This document shows positions 10,870 to 23,365 of a stretch of 64,000 bases of DNA, piece by piece; position 1 is the stretch's first letter; each line of letters begins with the position of its first letter. Both the position numbers and the translations under genes were made by a program. Source of the stretch: Sapria himalayana (lineage: Eukaryota; Streptophyta; Magnoliopsida; Malpighiales; Rafflesiaceae); contig JAREIK010000507.1 in NCBI GenBank assembly GCA_029783825.1, forward strand, positions 1 to 64,000, given 5' to 3'. The notes under the pieces were generated by a model. It was given only the letters and a program-made list of their open reading frames with translations. It ran no database searches and was not told where the DNA came from.

Positions 10870-12093
10870 TGAGATTTTTCACGTTTGAGATATATCATAT
10901 AATAAATTTAATAGTATAAAACAACATACAAAATAATCTCGCACATTAAAATATATACAAAATATTAAAATATTAGAATATATAATAAAATATAAATGTT
11001 AATAAACTATGTAAGTTTATAGGCTTTAAAAAAAGAAATTTCAACTGGATATCAAGCATCATTGAAATCATACATATCTAATTTTATAATTATGTGTTAA
11101 TTATCATTATAAAATATCTGACTATATTAAGAAAAAAAATTAATAAAATAATAAACAATGACTCATACTAGACATGAGATTTTACTTTCTAAAATTTATT
11201 TTTATCTTTTATAATATGATGAATATGAATTCATCTACAAATGCTCATACATTAACTTGGGTATATATGCAATATGAACAAATATTTAACAAATATAAAG
11301 AATATTCATTTTTGAAGACAATTAAAATAAAAAAAAATATTTTAAATATTAATCTATTATTTTATTTCTTTACTACTTAATTGCTTATAAAATCATAGGA
11401 TTAAGATCAAAATATTATCAAATTTAAATCAATTTTCATAAATTGACTATAAGAACTTTAAAATAAAATTTAAGAATAATTAAATAATTTATTTAAATAT
11501 TATAAAAATAAATATGATATTTTTAGTGATTATCAAAGTATGGAGATCAATATCATATTTGTAGATTAATTTTTTCTTTTAGTTAGCTAAAGACAAATGA
11601 TAAAAAAGTCATCTAAATAGGAATAAGTTGTTAAGATATTTGAATATTAGTTACTATTTCATCATATCTAATAATAACAAAAAAAATTAATAAATTGAAT
11701 ATGTAAAGATTATTTGAATATTAGTTACTATTTCATCATATCTAAATATGAAAAAAGTGTATTTAAAGTGAATATAGATTATTGAAATTTATTATTTTTA
11801 GGTTTAGGCAAATGAATAGAGTTTATGGGTTTGAGAGAGAACTTAGTTTTAGTCTTAGTTTTTTTCGATTGGATTATTAGTATTATCAATTTAGTTTGAT
11901 TTATTTTTATTAGATTTATTATTAATTTTTTGTTACGAATAAGAGTCTAGAAGATAGTAAGAAGTAATTTTTAATTTTTTGATTTTTTTTAATTTATTTA
12001 TTGATAAAAATTACTAAATGAAATTAATTAATTTAAATATAATATAATTGTAATAGATACTTTAACTTTATATGTACTGTATATATTTTTAAT
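10870..12093. other. AT-rich sequence with a 74-bp tandem duplication
   Basis: No gene recognised. ATTTGAATATTAGTTACTAT occurs at about 11638 and again about 11712, a 74-bp direct duplication. The rest is low-complexity AT sequence. Confidence 0.5.
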
Positions 12094-12505
12094 TAGAGGT
12101 GTCAACCGGGCGGGGCCGGCCCCGCCCGGCACGGAAAATTCTGTGTCTGGGTTAGGCACGAGCCATGCCGTGCCGTGCCTGGCCCAGTGCCGTGCCTGAC
12201 CCGGCACGGTTCGGCCCATGGCACGGCACACCGGCACGGGTTCGTCCCGTGTCGGGTGTCCCTTGAGCCCGACCCCGCGATGGCCCCTCCCGCAAAAAAG
12301 ACAGCAGGTCGGGTTTGATTCGACCCGACTCTTGGTCACCCGAATTCCGAACCGTAGGGACAGGCCAGCCCTAGCGGGCTCGGCCAGGCTCGGCACGGCC
12401 TGCCATGCCAGGCCCGGCTATTTTTAACTGTGCCGGGCCAGGCACGAAGGCATCCTCGTGCTCAAAAAAACGGCCTAGCCCGGCCCGGCCCATTTGACAC
12501 ATCTA
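12094..12505. mobile_element. GC-rich hAT-type MITE with intact target duplication
   Basis: Terminal inverted repeats TAGAGGTGTCAA (12094) and TTGACACATCTA (ending 12505) differ at one position. They are flanked on both sides by the same 8 bp, TTTTTAAT (12086-12093 and 12506-12513), the duplication length of hAT transposons. The 412-bp interior is extremely GC-rich (GGCCCGGCACGG-type units) and can fold on itself. Open frames on both strands are products of that composition, not genes. It is nested in the CACTA element and, having an exact target duplication, is probably one of its younger insertions. Confidence 0.88.
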
Positions 12506-13230
12506 TTTTTAATGTTCTAAATTTTGTTTTATTGTGTTTGAAAGTCATAACTATCATAAAAACTTATATCATTAATATTTGTCTAATTAAATTATGATTT
12601 TATTTTTAAAAATTGACTCAATTATAGCACATTATTATTTCTAGACTAAGTAGTGGAGAGAAAAAAAGTTTACAGATTTACTATTAAAAAATATATTAAT
12701 AGGTATACTAATGATATCTTAGATGATATTATTCTAGATTATACAAATACACTTTTTTCCTGTTATCTTAGATGATATTTGAACATGATATACTAACTCC
12801 TCAGATATCTAGTATAGCATCAAAGTTTTTTATTATGATTATAATTTTAGATAGAAATACCGGGTTATAATCAAATATTATTGAATCTATATCATGCTTA
12901 AATAAGTTGGAGAAAGCATGAATGAGTCTTTAAAATAGAATCTAAAAACATATACAAAATAATGAAACCAAACTTATAAATGTGATAATTCAAACCAAAC
13001 CAAGTGATATTATAACACTAACTCTACCCTATCATATATTTTATTTTATAATCTTTTATTGTGTTTTTTATATGCATTTATATTTGCATTTTTAGACTTG
13101 TATATATTTCTAATATACTTTTTTACTTTGATAATCATATATAGTTTGGTTTAAATTTTATAAATTTTTTATTATATTATTTTTATTTTTTTAATTCTCA
13201 AATAAATATATATTGATATAGGAAGTAGCC
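12506..13230. other. AT-rich spacer, nothing recognised
   Basis: AT-rich single-copy-looking sequence between two related MITEs; no supported gene. Confidence 0.4.
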
Positions 13231-13498
13231 AAGAGGTGATAGAATAGATCCCAGTCAAAACAAGAACAAGCTCGCATGAGTTAGCCACATGTTAATTTTT
13301 AACCTGAGCCAAAACCAATCTAATGAGTCCCATTCTGCCCCAGGACAATGAGCCGTGTTGGACACCTTTGTTTGTTGTAGAGCCAGCACGACATGTCCCA
13401 TGCTAAAAAGCATGATGTGCTCGACACCACATTATAGTCTAGTTGAGCCTCAGAAAAATTGATCATGTTGGCTTGGCATGACCTATTTGACACCTCTA
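13231..13498. mobile_element. Decayed relative of the hAT MITE
   Basis: The right end TTGACACCTCTA (to 13498) is a perfect member of the terminal repeat seen at 12094-12505. A possible left end is AAGAGGTGATAG at 13231. The interior keeps GC-richer words (GAGCCAGCACGACATG, GGCTTGGCATGACC) expected from a mutated copy. No flanking duplication survives. A still weaker GC-richer patch at about 13920-14130 may be another relic. Confidence 0.55.
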
Positions 13499-15724
13499 TT
13501 TTAGCTTATTACATTATTATTTTTTTGTTATGTTATGTTCATGAAAACTCACAAAATATAGACTGCGTCAGTAGCATTTATCTATTATATAAAAGTATGT
13601 TTATATGTATTTTTCATATTACGTATCATGAATATTCTTCTTCTCTTTGATTTCTACATATTCAATAGTAGATCTCTATAATATTAAAAAAAATGATTTT
13701 TTATTATTTTATAAAAATGTACCAAAAAAAACACTAATATTATATAAATCAATAATAAAGATAAAATACAAAATATTATTATAAGCAATTACTCTACAAA
13801 GTCTTCAAATCAATGAGTTGTGTAATTTAATCTATAATGATCTAATAATTAAAGTCATCTAAGATGAAATAATCAAGTCAAGTATTACCTACTCAAACTA
13901 TAGGCAAACAAAGCCAACTAAACCCATGTCCCTAAAATGGGGCCCCTGCATGGTTGTTATTGATTAGGTTTGTCACCTAGAACAAAAATAAATGATTATG
14001 ATTAGCGCGACACAATTTTATTAAAAATAATTTTGCCCTACTACAATGGAGCAAGATCGGGTCAGGCCAAGCAACTGAGACATAAAGTATATGTATATGA
14101 ACCATCTCAATAGCCTGGCATGATCTAGGTTGGTCCAAGTTTTAGTATAATTTTTTGGATATTAGGTCAGATAATAGTTTATATAGTAAAGCAATTAGAC
14201 TATATGAAAATATTTGTACAACATGAATAGTTTAATTAAGTTTTATCATTCATATTATTTTATACACAATTTTTAAGTTTTTTATTCATATTAAAACATA
14301 GTAAGCCTAATTGATTTCTTGTATCTTTTTGTATTAAAATATAATAATTAAAAAAGATATCAAATCAAATTATAGTATCTCAACAACATTACTCTATCCG
14401 TGGTAGTAATTATTACAAATGATCAACTTAATATTAAGAGTGAACTTATATTATGGTCATCTTTTTCTAAAATAATATAATATTTGAAGTCAAGTCAATA
14501 AATTTTTGAGAAATTTCGCGAATGATTGACCAAATAATGATGTTAATACTTATCAGCTGATAAGTTTTCACTCTAAATTCTATAAGATTACTCAGTAATA
14601 ATTAGTTGTTATTACCTATTCAGATTGACTTTGATTAGCCTTTAATCAACTAATCAATGAAAATTTAACTATTTATTATCATAGTTATTAGCATTTAATT
14701 ATTAGATTTAAGATTAATAGATGAAGATAATAATCCTCCAATTGGAAAAAAAATGCATGAGCATCATGAGAAAACTTTAAATAGTCAAATTGACATTGTT
14801 CTATCATGAAAAGGAAAAAAAATAAACTAATAAAATTTGAGGTCATAATGAGAGTTGTAATGAACATTCTTACACGTACGTGTTTGTCAATCATATTATC
14901 TGGCCAACTTAAAATTATTATAGACTATATTCACTTATTTCATAATGATTTTATAAAAAATACTAACCTTTTTTCCATGATCACAAGAGACTTTCTCATG
15001 ATCTAAATATTTTAATGAATATCTATCTACTTTCACTACTTACTAGAGGACAATTGAAGACTCATGACCCAACAATCATGTTAGAGATATTTAATTTTTA
15101 TTTTCTTTTCTTTTAAGTCTAGATCCTTCTATATAACTATAGTCACCAACATTGTTGTCGTCATAATACAAGTATGATAGAATTAATGTTTGTTCCTTCA
15201 TACCTTTTCACATTTCTTATATTTTAAATTTTTTTAGCCCTTTTATTTGTGAATTATTTGGCTAAATAATGAAAATATAATTTAATTTTTAGAATGACTT
15301 GTAATCCATTCTTAGGAAGCCCACTAGGCATATCATAAAGCAAAATATTGAAAATTATTGAAAAAATCAGAAATATAGTGAAAAGAATATATTTTTCAAT
15401 TATATGATAGTATCGAAAATGTGATATATTTTTTGAGATTTTTCTTTCCTAAAATTTTAAAAAAACAATGAGTATGCAATCGCCAAACAAAGGTTAGAAA
15501 GTATTTACTTATTAAGCCCGCCAAACATGAGAAAGTATCTTTGTTTATTCACAAAATTAACCAATAATGACTTAAAGATAATTATCACTACTATTTTGTT
15601 CATGTAAGGTGACTATATAAAGCACAATGCATGAATTGATGGAGTTGCAAGAAAATTTTGCAAAAGATCATTGAGGAATTAAAGCCAGGTAACTATCACC
15701 AATAAAAATGAAAGCAAAGATTAC
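13499..15724. other. AT-rich sequence, nothing recognised
   Basis: Apart from the possible MITE relic near 13920-14130, I see only AT-rich sequence with short chance frames. Its right end would hold the first intron of the membrane-protein exon at 15725, but no second exon could be identified. Confidence 0.4.
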
Positions 15725-15942
15725 CAAATTTCATGTAAGAATAGGATGAACCAGAAAACATCTAGTAATATTGAACAAAACAAGAGAACATCATATGTAT
15801 GACCAAGGCTCAGATTGCTACTCTCAATGGCGACCAAAGTAAACAATGAGATACACAAATTTATAAGCAACACACCATTATACAGCACTCCATGTGATCC
15901 GATCAATGTACATCCAATTTTCACCTTGGCATGCGCCGACAT
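15725..15942 (-). pseudogene. Captured first exon of a plant multi-pass membrane protein
   Basis: The minus-strand frame starts at ATG (15940-15942) with MSAHAKVKIG and runs open for 73 codons. It ends at a good donor (GAAATTTG|GTAATC at 15724/15725). It encodes two clear hydrophobic segments, GVLYNGVLLINLCISLFTLV and YDVLLFCSILLDVFWFILF, separated by a short SSNLSLGHT linker, and ends LHEIW. It reads like the N-terminal exon of a small conserved plant transmembrane protein; I cannot name the family with certainty. Unlike the other captured pieces it has no stop, so it could be a recent capture. No partner exons were found, so it is a fragment. Confidence 0.55.
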
Positions 15943-16028
15943 CAATTTACTACCAAATCAACATTTCTATTGAAAAAATGAAAAGGATGAAAAAAACCTG
16001 AATATATATGAGGATGGTCGACTTAAAA

Positions 16029-16585
16029 AGTAAGTCCATCGCTAAATTAAGGATTTTATTAGCAAGGGAAAATATGTTACTAAATCCATCGCTAAATCAA
16101 AGATTTTATTAGCTAGAGAAAATCTGTCTCTAAATCCATCGCAAAATCAAGGATTTTATTAGCAAGGAAAATCTGTCGCTAAATCAAGGATTTTATTATC
16201 AAGGGAAAATCTATCGCTAAATCAAAGATTTTATTAGCAAGGAAAAATTAGGCACTAAATCCGTCGCGAAATCAAGGATTTTATTAGTAATGGATATTCC
16301 GTAACAAAATCCATCGCTAAAATCACCATTTTTCTTGAGTGAAAGTACGAAAATTTATCGTCGCTAAATCCGTCGTTATATCCCCCACTTTTGTTTAGCA
16401 AATTTTTAAATAATTATTCCTTGCTAATCTATCGCTAGTACGTTGCTATTTTTTTATAAAATATTATCAATCCCTTGCTATTACCTAGCTAATCACTTGC
16501 TATTACCTAGCTAATCCCTTGCAATTTAGCTATGGATTGATCCCTAGCTAAAATTCCCTAGCTAAATTGATATTTTCTTGTAGTG
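16029..16585. repeat. Right subterminal repeats and terminal repeat of the CACTA element
   Basis: Repeated CCATCGCTAAATCAAGGATTTTATTAGC-like units give way to TTACCTAGCTAATC and ATTTAGCTA motifs, then the terminal repeat GATATTTTCTTGTAGTG ending at 16585. The last 100 bp closely match the right end of the nested element (10770-10869), showing that both belong to one family. Confidence 0.75.
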
Positions 16586-19055
16586 ATAGATAGATAGACA
16601 GATAGACATATAGATAGATACATAGATAGATAGATAGATAAATAGACAAATAGAAAGATAATCAAATAGACAGATAGTTAGATAGGCAGATAGATATATA
16701 CATGAAGATAGGTAGATAGATAGATAAATAGATAGACAGATATCCCGATAGATAGATATTTCGATATACATATTGACAGATTGACAGATTGACAGATTGA
16801 CAGATTGACAGATTGACAGATTGACAGATTGATAGATTGACAGATTGACAGATTGATAGATTGACAGATTGACATATTGACATATTTACAGATTGACAGA
16901 TTGACAGATTGACAGATTGACACATTGACACATTGACACATTGATAGATTGATAGATTGTTAGAATGATAGAAAGACAGATAGGCAGATAGGCATATAGG
17001 TAAATAGACAGATTGGCAGATAGGCAAAAAGGAAAATAGATAAATAGATAGATAGGCAGATAAACAGATAGATAAATAGATAGATAAATTGATAGACAAA
17101 TAAATATATAGATAGATAGGCAGATAGATAGATAGATACACAAATAAACAGATAGACAGATAGATTTATATATAGATTGATAGATACACAAATAGACAAA
17201 TAGACAAATAGATAGATATAGAGATAGATAGACATGTAGACATATAGACAAATAAATTAATATTAATGACAGAATGACATATATACAAATAGAGAGATAA
17301 AAAGATAGACAGATATGCAGATAAACAAATAGGTAGAAAGGTATATATGCATATAGGCATATTGGAAAATAGAAATATATGAAGATAATTAGATTGATAG
17401 AAATACTGATAGAAAGATATATAGATAGATATATAGACAGCTAGACAACTAAAAAAATATATAGACGTATAAATGAATAAATAAATAGATAAATAGATAA
17501 ATAGATAGATAGGTAGATATATATATAGACAAAAGACAAATAGATAGATATACACATAACAATAAAAATAAATATATAGATAGATAGATAGATAGATAGA
17601 TAGAGAGACATATAGACAAATAGATAGATAGAAAGATAGAGAGGTAGATAGATAGACAAAAATATAGAAAAATAGATAACCAGATGGCCGAATAGTTAGA
17701 TAGATAGATAACTAGATAGCCAGATAGTCATATAGATAGATAGACAAATAGATAGATAGACAGATAGATTGATAGACAAATAGATAGATAGACATATAGA
17801 CATATAAAAAGATATGCAAATAGGTAGATATATAGAAAGATAAATTAAGAGATAGACAAAGCGAAAGATAAACAAATAGACAAATAGATAGATATGTAGA
17901 TAGACACATAGATAGATAGATAGAGAGATAGACAGACAGATGGATATATAGATATATAGATAGATAGATATACAGATTGATAGATAGACAGATAGACAGA
18001 TACACATAATAACAAATAGACAAAAAGATTTATAGATCGATATAATGATAGACATAAAGACAAATAGACAAATAGACTAATAGATAAATAGACAGATATA
18101 TAAATAGCTAAATAAATTGATAATCAGATATACAGATAGACATATAGACAAATAGATAGATAGATAAACAAATAGATAGATAGATAGATAGATTGACAGA
18201 TACACAAATAGACATATAGACAAAAAGGCATATAGATAGATATATAGATAGAAAGATAGACAGATAGGCAGTTAGACATACAAACAGAAAGATACATAGA
18301 TAGATATAGATTGATAGTTAGACATATAGAAAGAGAGAAAACTAGAAATACCAAAAGATAGATACATAGATAGATATAGATAGATAGTTATATAGATAAA
18401 CATATAGACATATACACAGTAAGATAGATTGATAGAATGATTGACATAAAGAAAGATTTATACATAGACAGATAGACAAATAGATAGATAGATAGATAAG
18501 CAGATAGCTAGATAGATAGATAGGCAGATAAATAGATAGAAAGATAGATAGATATATAAATGGATAGGAAGATAAATAGATAGGCAGATTGGGACATATA
18601 CAGATAGATGCGTAGGAGATAGATAGATAAATAGAGAGACAGATAGATAGATAGATAGACAGATAGACAGATAGATAGACAAATTGACAAATAGACAAGT
18701 AGATATATTGATAGATAGATCGATCAAAAGATATACATATATACAGATAGATAGATAGATAGATAAACTAAAAGATAGATAAATAGTTAGATAAATAGAT
18801 AGATAGAAAGATGGATAGAAAGCTAGATAGATAGAGTTGACAGATAGATAAATCTTTAGATAGTTAAATAGATAGATAGATAAATAGATATACAAATAGA
18901 TATATAGAGATAGATAGATAAATAGACAAATAGATAGCTAGATAGACAGATAGATAGTTAGATATATAGATAGGCTGATTCATAGATATACAGATAAGCA
19001 GATTGATAGATAGACAGATAGACAAATAGACAAATAGATAGATATATTGACATAT

Positions 19056-19088
<33 letters not shown>

Positions 19089-20991
19089 TTGATTGATTTA
19101 TAGATAGATAAAAAGATCGTCACAAAGATAGATAAATAGATATATCTATATATATATATACACAATTAGATAGATACACATATACATAGATAGATAGATT
19201 AATAGACATATAAATAGATTTATAGATTGATAGATGTATAAATAGATATATAGATAGACAAATAGACAAATAGGTTGATATGAAGATAGCAAGATAGATA
19301 GATAGATATACATATAGACTGATAGATAGAAAAATAGATAGATAGACAGAAAGAAAGAAAGATAGATAGATATATAGACAAACAACAGATACAAAGATAG
19401 ATAAATAGATTGATAGACAGATAGACTGATACAAAGATAGATAGATAGATATATAGACATATATACAGGCAGATAGATAGAGAGATAGACAAATATATAG
19501 ATAGATAAATAGATAAATAGATAGATAGATAGGAAGATAGGTAGATAGATAGATAAACAGATAGACAAAAAGACCGATAGACAGATAGTTAGATATATAG
19601 ATTGACAGATTCATAGATTGATAGAAAGATAGATAAGTAGATAGGCAGATAGGCATATAAGTAAATAGATCGATAGGTAGATAAACAAATATACATATAA
19701 ATATATAGATAGATATACATATAGATAGATAGATAGATAAATTGATAAATAGATAGACAAATAGACAAATAGATAGATAAACAAATAGATAGATAGATAT
19801 ACATATAATAGATAGATAGAAAGACAGGTAGACATATAGATAGATAGATAGACAAATGATAGATAAACATATAGATAGATAGACCGATAGATAGATAGAT
19901 ATGCAATTAGACAAAAAGGGAGAAAGGCAGATTTGCATATATGCATATAAGCAAATAGAAATATAGGTAGATAAACAGATTAACAGTTAGACAGAAAAAA
20001 AGATAAATAGATAGATAAATAGACAAATAGACAATTAGACAAATAGGCAAACATATAGATAGATAGATAAATAGATAAATAGGTAGACAAATAAATAGAT
20101 AGACAGGTAGATAGATAAATAGATAGAAAAAAGATTGATAGACAGCTAGGAAGATAGATAAATATATTAATATATAGATAGGTAGATAGATAGATAGATA
20201 CAAATATAGACAGATAGATAGAGATATAGATAGATAAATAGACATGTAGATAGATAGATAGATGACCAGCTAGATAGTTAGATAGATAGATAACTAGATA
20301 ACCAAATAGCCATATAGATAGATAGACAAATATAAAGATAGACATATAGACTTATAAATAGATAGGCAAATAGGCAGATAGATAGATAGACAAAAAGAAA
20401 GATTGAAAAATATAAAGATAGACAAATAGATAAATAAATAGATAGATTTATTGATAGATATACAGTTAGACACATAGACAGATATATAGAGAAATAGATG
20501 TATAAATAGATTGATAGATATACAGATATATAGATAAACAGATAGATAGATAAATAGACAGATTGATTGATTGAATGATTGTCATATAGATAAATAGATA
20601 GATACATAGATGGAAAAATAGACAAATAGATTGATAGATTGATAGATTGATAGAAAGATAAACAGATAGGAAAATAGATAGATAGGAAAATAGATCGATA
20701 GATATCTAAATAGATTGATAAACAGCTAGATGGATAGACATATAGACAAATAGATTTATAGATAAATAGGCAAACATTTAGATTGATAAACATAAAGATA
20801 AATTTATAGATAGACATATAGATAGATAGATAAATAGATAGATAGATAGATAAATAGATATATTGATTGATAGACAAATAGATAGATACATAGGTAGACA
20901 GTTTGATAGAAAGATTGATAGACAAATAGGTAGATAGGCAGATAGACAGATAGGTAGATGGTAGATAGATAGATAGACATATAGGCAGTTA

Positions 20992-21030
<39 letters not shown>

Positions 21031-21683
21031 CAGATAGACATATAGACAAATATATAGATAGATAGATAGATAGATAATTTGATATATAGATAGATAGCTA
21101 GATCGATAGATAGATAGATATTTAAATAGATACATAGATAGATAGATAGACAGATAGATAGAGATAAATAGATAAACAAATCTTCAGAAACATAGATAGA
21201 TAAATTGACAAATAGATCGAAAGATAGATAGATATAGAGTAGATAGATAGACACTTAGATAGATAGGCATATAGATAGATAGACAGATAGACATATATAG
21301 AGAGAGATAGATAGACAAATAGATAGATAGATAGATAAATAAATAAATAGATTGATAGATAAATAGATAGACAAATAATAGATATACAAATATATAGATA
21401 GACATATAGACAATTAGATAGAAAGATGGATAGACAGATAGATAGATAGATAAATAGAATACAAATAGATATATAGACAAATAGACAGATAGCTAGATAG
21501 ATAAATAGATTGATAGATAGACATGTAGACAGACAATATAGATAGACAGATAGATAGATAAATAGATAGACACATTGATAGATAGACAGATAGACATATA
21601 TTCTTATAGACATATAGGAAAATAGCTAGATAGATAGATAGATAAATAAATAGACAGATAAACAAATAGATAGATAGATAGAT
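16586..21683. repeat. GATA/GACA tetranucleotide array, + orientation (5.1 kb)
   Basis: Continuous degenerate GATA with GACA, GAAA and AATA variants and short TA runs (about 19062-19085 and 20998-21026). The complementary strand, TATC/TCTA, gives long stop-free frames of Ser-Ile-Tyr-Leu type, so all apparent ORFs here are on the minus strand; they are not genes. Bounded left by the CACTA terminus and right by another CACTA-like terminus. Confidence 0.95.
16769..16965. repeat. 8-bp minisatellite GATTGACA inside the GATA array
   Basis: More than twenty head-to-tail copies of GATTGACA with GATTGATA and CATTGACA variants. It is far more regular than the surrounding array, indicating a local later expansion. 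Confidence 0.9.
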
Positions 21684-22090
21684 CACTAAAGAAAATGTCT
21701 ATTTAGCTACAGTAATTTAGCTAGGAAAATAATCTCTAACTAATTTGCTAGGGTTTAGCTAAGGAATAGAAAGAGATGTTTGATTTTACATTGAATTAAA
21801 AATTTGTGATGGATTAGAGATTGAAATTTTTGATTGAAAAATTTCCTTAGCTAATATTATCATAGCTTTTTTTGCAAAGAATGCTGATAATTTTAGCAAC
21901 GGCATTAGCAATGGAGTATTCCTAGATAATTATATTGAAACAAAACTCATCGCCAAATAATTATCTTAAAATTTTTTTTATGATTTTATATTTAATTGCA
22001 AGTGATTATTTCTTAATGATAATTTTCACAAAATATATGCATTTAGCTAGGGATTTTTCCCTAGCTATTTGTACTGGGTATAATTTTCAT
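21684..22090. mobile_element. CACTA-like left terminus with subterminal repeats
   Basis: The GATA array ends at CACTAAAGAAAATG. The next 400 bp contain TTTAGCTAGGGATTTTTCCC and related TAGCTA motifs, of the same family as the element at 133. It looks like one end of a second element that continues rightward with the 22-35 kb block. No matching right terminus was found near the next array (35540), so the element is truncated, rearranged or has lost that end. Confidence 0.6.
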
Positions 22091-22331
22091 CACTAACCTA
22101 TACCGATTTAATTTTTTTTAATATATTATTTGTTTTAATATTTTATTTAATTTTTATATTAAAGGTTTGTCATGGTCTATGATTGAGCAATCCTTGAAAG
22201 ACACATTCTCTTCATATAATAATAAAAATAAGATATTATAAATAAATAATTTCAAATATATATAAATACGAATACAAATTTATATTAATAAAGACAAATA
22301 ACTTTTTTTTATATTAAAAAAGACTTATTCA

Positions 22332-22451
22332 AGGTATATTAATAAATACGAATATATAGCTTGAATAACTTCTCCTCATCAATATCATTAGAGGTATATT
22401 AATAAATATGAATATATAGCTTGAATAACTTCTCTTCATCATTATTATAAA
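22332..22451. repeat. 60-bp tandem duplication
   Basis: AGGTATATTAATAAATA and the following GAATATATAGCTTGAATAAC recur exactly 60 bp later (22332 and 22392), with few differences. No coding sense. Confidence 0.85.
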
Positions 22452-22830
22452 TAAATAATTTTTTATTTTTTATTTTTATTTTATTTTTATTTTTTTATTT
22501 TTTATTTTTTATTTTTTTATTTTTTTATTTTTTTATTTTTTTATTTTTTTATTTTTTTATTTTTTTATTTTTATTTTTATTATTTTTATTGTTTTTAGTA
22601 TTTTATTATTTTTATTATTTTTATTATTTTTATTATTTTTATTATTTTTATTATTTTTATTATTTTATTATTTTTATTATTTTTATTATTTTTATTATTT
22701 TTATTATTTTTATTATTTTTATTATTTTATTATTTTTATTATTTTTATTATTTTTATTATTTTATTATTTTTATTATTTTTATTATTTTTATTATTTTTT
22801 TATTTTATTATTTTTTTTATTTTTATTTTT
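22452..22830. repeat. T-rich minisatellite (TTTTTTA, then TTATTTTTA)
   Basis: About 380 bp of pure A/T repeat, first 8-bp TTTTTTTA-type units and then 9-bp TTATTTTTA units. The Phe-Tyr-Tyr open frame through it is repeat translation. Confidence 0.95.
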
Positions 22831-23098
22831 TAAACATATTTATCATGTTTATATAACAAAACTTGATGAATATTGTATATGATATGTGGTATAATCAATA
22901 AAATCTCTAGATTTTTTTTTGTTTTAATGTTGACATGACATTTTTAAAAGGGGTAATTTCATTTAAGAGTATCAATATATTTTTAGATTTGATGCTATTT
23001 TTTTAAAATTTAAATAGTATTAGAGTTTTTTTATTAAATATTTTTAATTTGAACCTATTTTACATATTCATTCAAAAAAAAGTAAATATTGTTGAATT

Positions 23099-23365
23099 GT
23101 GGTGCTGGAGCCTAGAGCCTGGAAGCTGGTTTTCTTAACTATGTCTTATGAATCTCTCACTACCGTAGGACTAATCATTGTCTCGATTCTCCTAGCTCTC
23201 CATTCCCCATCACATCTGTCACAACTCACTTCGATATCATCCTGCTATGCTTCATGTATAAATATGCGGGAGTACATGCGACTTCTTAAAAATTCTTCCT
23301 CAATCAATGATTATGCCCTATTTCTTCCAGTTTTTCTCATTGAATCTTATCAACCTGGTATATGA
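23099..23365 (+). other. Less AT-rich patch with an unassigned short ORF
   Basis: An 88-codon + frame starts MVLEPRAWKLVFL and contains a hydrophobic stretch (TTVGLIIVSILLAL). It lies in a patch clearly less AT-rich than its surroundings. A TGTATAAATATGCGG word inside resembles a TATA box, so this could be a captured promoter rather than coding DNA. No family recognised. Confidence 0.25.

Larger units (their letters stand above)
133..16585. mobile_element. Giant CACTA (En/Spm-like) transposon with captured gene fragments
   Basis: The left end reads CACTACAAGAAAAATC and the right end reads GATATTTTCTTGTAGTG, which are inverted copies and match the CACTA-superfamily terminus. Both ends carry dense subterminal TAGCTA-type repeats (133-600 and 16029-16585), as CACTA transposase-binding regions do. 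The 3 bp next to each end are ATA, the target-duplication length of this superfamily, and GATA array of the same orientation lies on both sides. ATA recurs constantly in a GATA array, so the duplication alone is weak evidence. I found no CACTA transposase inside, so this copy would be non-autonomous. The alternative is two separate, partly deleted elements that each kept one end. Confidence 0.62.

Noticed and set aside
12028..12427. Arg/Gly/Pro-rich ORFs on both strands
   Set aside because: They lie within the hAT MITE bounded by terminal repeats and an 8-bp duplication; composition artefact.
16562..21686. Dozens of minus-strand ORFs of 60-270 codons rich in Ser, Ile, Tyr and Leu
   Set aside because: They are translations of TCTA/TCTG repeats, which lack stops in every frame on that strand; no domain, codon bias or start context.
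22589..22882. Phe-Tyr repeat ORF
   Set aside because: Direct translation of the TTATTTTTA minisatellite.
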